A stretch of DNA of 6,396 nucleotides from JBARCX01 sp049794535 (GTDB lineage: Bacteria > Pseudomonadota > Gammaproteobacteria > Xanthomonadales > Rhodanobacteraceae), in contig JBARCX010000019.1 of assembly GCA_049794535.1 (NCBI GenBank), positions 1-6,396 of the forward strand, read 5' to 3'. This document shows, in pieces, positions 6,176-6,396 of the stretch. Each line of letters begins with the position of its first letter. Positions within the stretch are counted from its first letter, which is position 1. Both the position numbers and the translations under genes were made by a program. Under the pieces are notes generated by a model. That model was not told the DNA's origin. It searched no databases and saw only the letters and a list, made by a program, of their open reading frames with translations.

Positions 6176-6396
6176 GTGACACAAGCATACGTAGGTGAAA
6201 TTCAATTATTCGGCTTTACGTTCCCTCCGCTTGGCTGGGCTGCGTGCAACGGACAATTGCTGCCGGTCCGCTCCTACACCGCGCTGTTCTCCCTGATCGG
6301 GACCTATTACGGCGGCGATGGTCAAAGCACCTTTGCGTTGCCCAACTTGAATGGCTACTCGCCATGCAGCCAGGGTCAGGGGCCGGGGTTGAGTTT
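6176..6396 (+). CDS. Phage tail collar domain protein 3 (MdpB-like), 3' end outside window
   Basis: The frame starts at GTG 6176 and runs off the right edge after 73 full codons. The visible part is a nearly complete collar domain: AYVGEIQLFGF, GWAACNGQLLP with Cys24, LFSLIGTYYGGDGQSTF, then ALPNLNGYSPCSQGQGPGL. The family's usual P-D-L-R-G-R is replaced by P-N-L-N-G-Y, so the Asp and both Arg kept by proteins 1 and 2 are missing, and an extra Cys (residue 64) is present. It is 49 bp after gene 2 with no terminator between. The C-terminal H-x-H and tail region cannot be seen. Confidence 0.88.
   Translation, partial: MTQAYVGEIQLFGFTFPPLGWAACNGQLLPVRSYTALFSLIGTYYGGDGQSTFALPNLNGYSPCSQGQGPGLS

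Noticed and set aside
5149..6205. Several minus-strand open frames opposite the collar genes, up to 200 codons
   Set aside because: They are antisense shadows of clearly recognised collar proteins and have no family resemblance.
5048..6396. Prophage or tailocin tail cluster
   Set aside because: Only collar-domain proteins are present; no baseplate, sheath, tube, tape measure, lysis or integrase gene is seen, and three tandem small collar proteins are a known chromosomal arrangement.

Overview
The window is moderately GC-rich bacterial DNA with no RNA genes, transposase, integrase or CRISPR array. The secretion signal, Shine-Dalgarno spacing and gene types fit a Gram-negative proteobacterium. 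A gammaproteobacterium near Xanthomonadales (for example Dyella, Luteibacter or Rhodanobacter) is a guess from style of content, not a demonstrated placement.

Layout: positions 1-4733 hold one very large minus-strand gene. It starts at ATG 4733 and runs off the left edge with no stop, giving 1577 visible residues. It encodes a secreted or surface protein. In order it has an unusually long-n-region signal peptide (residues 1-70), an N-terminal cadherin/VCBS-like domain with the only two cysteines of the mature part (71-156), thirteen tandem putative Ig domains of the He_PIG type (157-1323), and at least three further cadherin-like (Big_9/VCBS-type) repeats (1324 to the edge). The C-terminus, and so the anchoring mode, lies outside the window.

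Positions 4734-5047 are a 314-bp divergent intergenic region with a Shine-Dalgarno site at each end, several inverted repeats and a GC palindrome. No clear sigma-70 promoter was found.

Positions 5048-6396 hold three tandem plus-strand genes for small phage-tail-collar-domain proteins (MdpB/COG4675-like) of 168 aa, 179 aa and a third cut by the right edge. They are separated by 32 and 49 bp, each has its own Shine-Dalgarno site, and they look like one operon. No other phage gene is present, so they read as a domesticated chromosomal triplet.

How they may work together: the divergent pairing suggests that a giant surface Ig protein and a collar-protein triplet form a shared or co-regulated cell-surface module. 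This is inference. The most notable details are an 8-nt homopolymer inside a small hairpin early in the giant gene, where a one-base slip in either direction hits a nearby stop (possible phase variation); a 260-bp block repeated 540 bp apart at about 97% identity; an alternating long/short Ig-domain pattern; and a possible RNA structure covering the giant gene's ribosome binding site.
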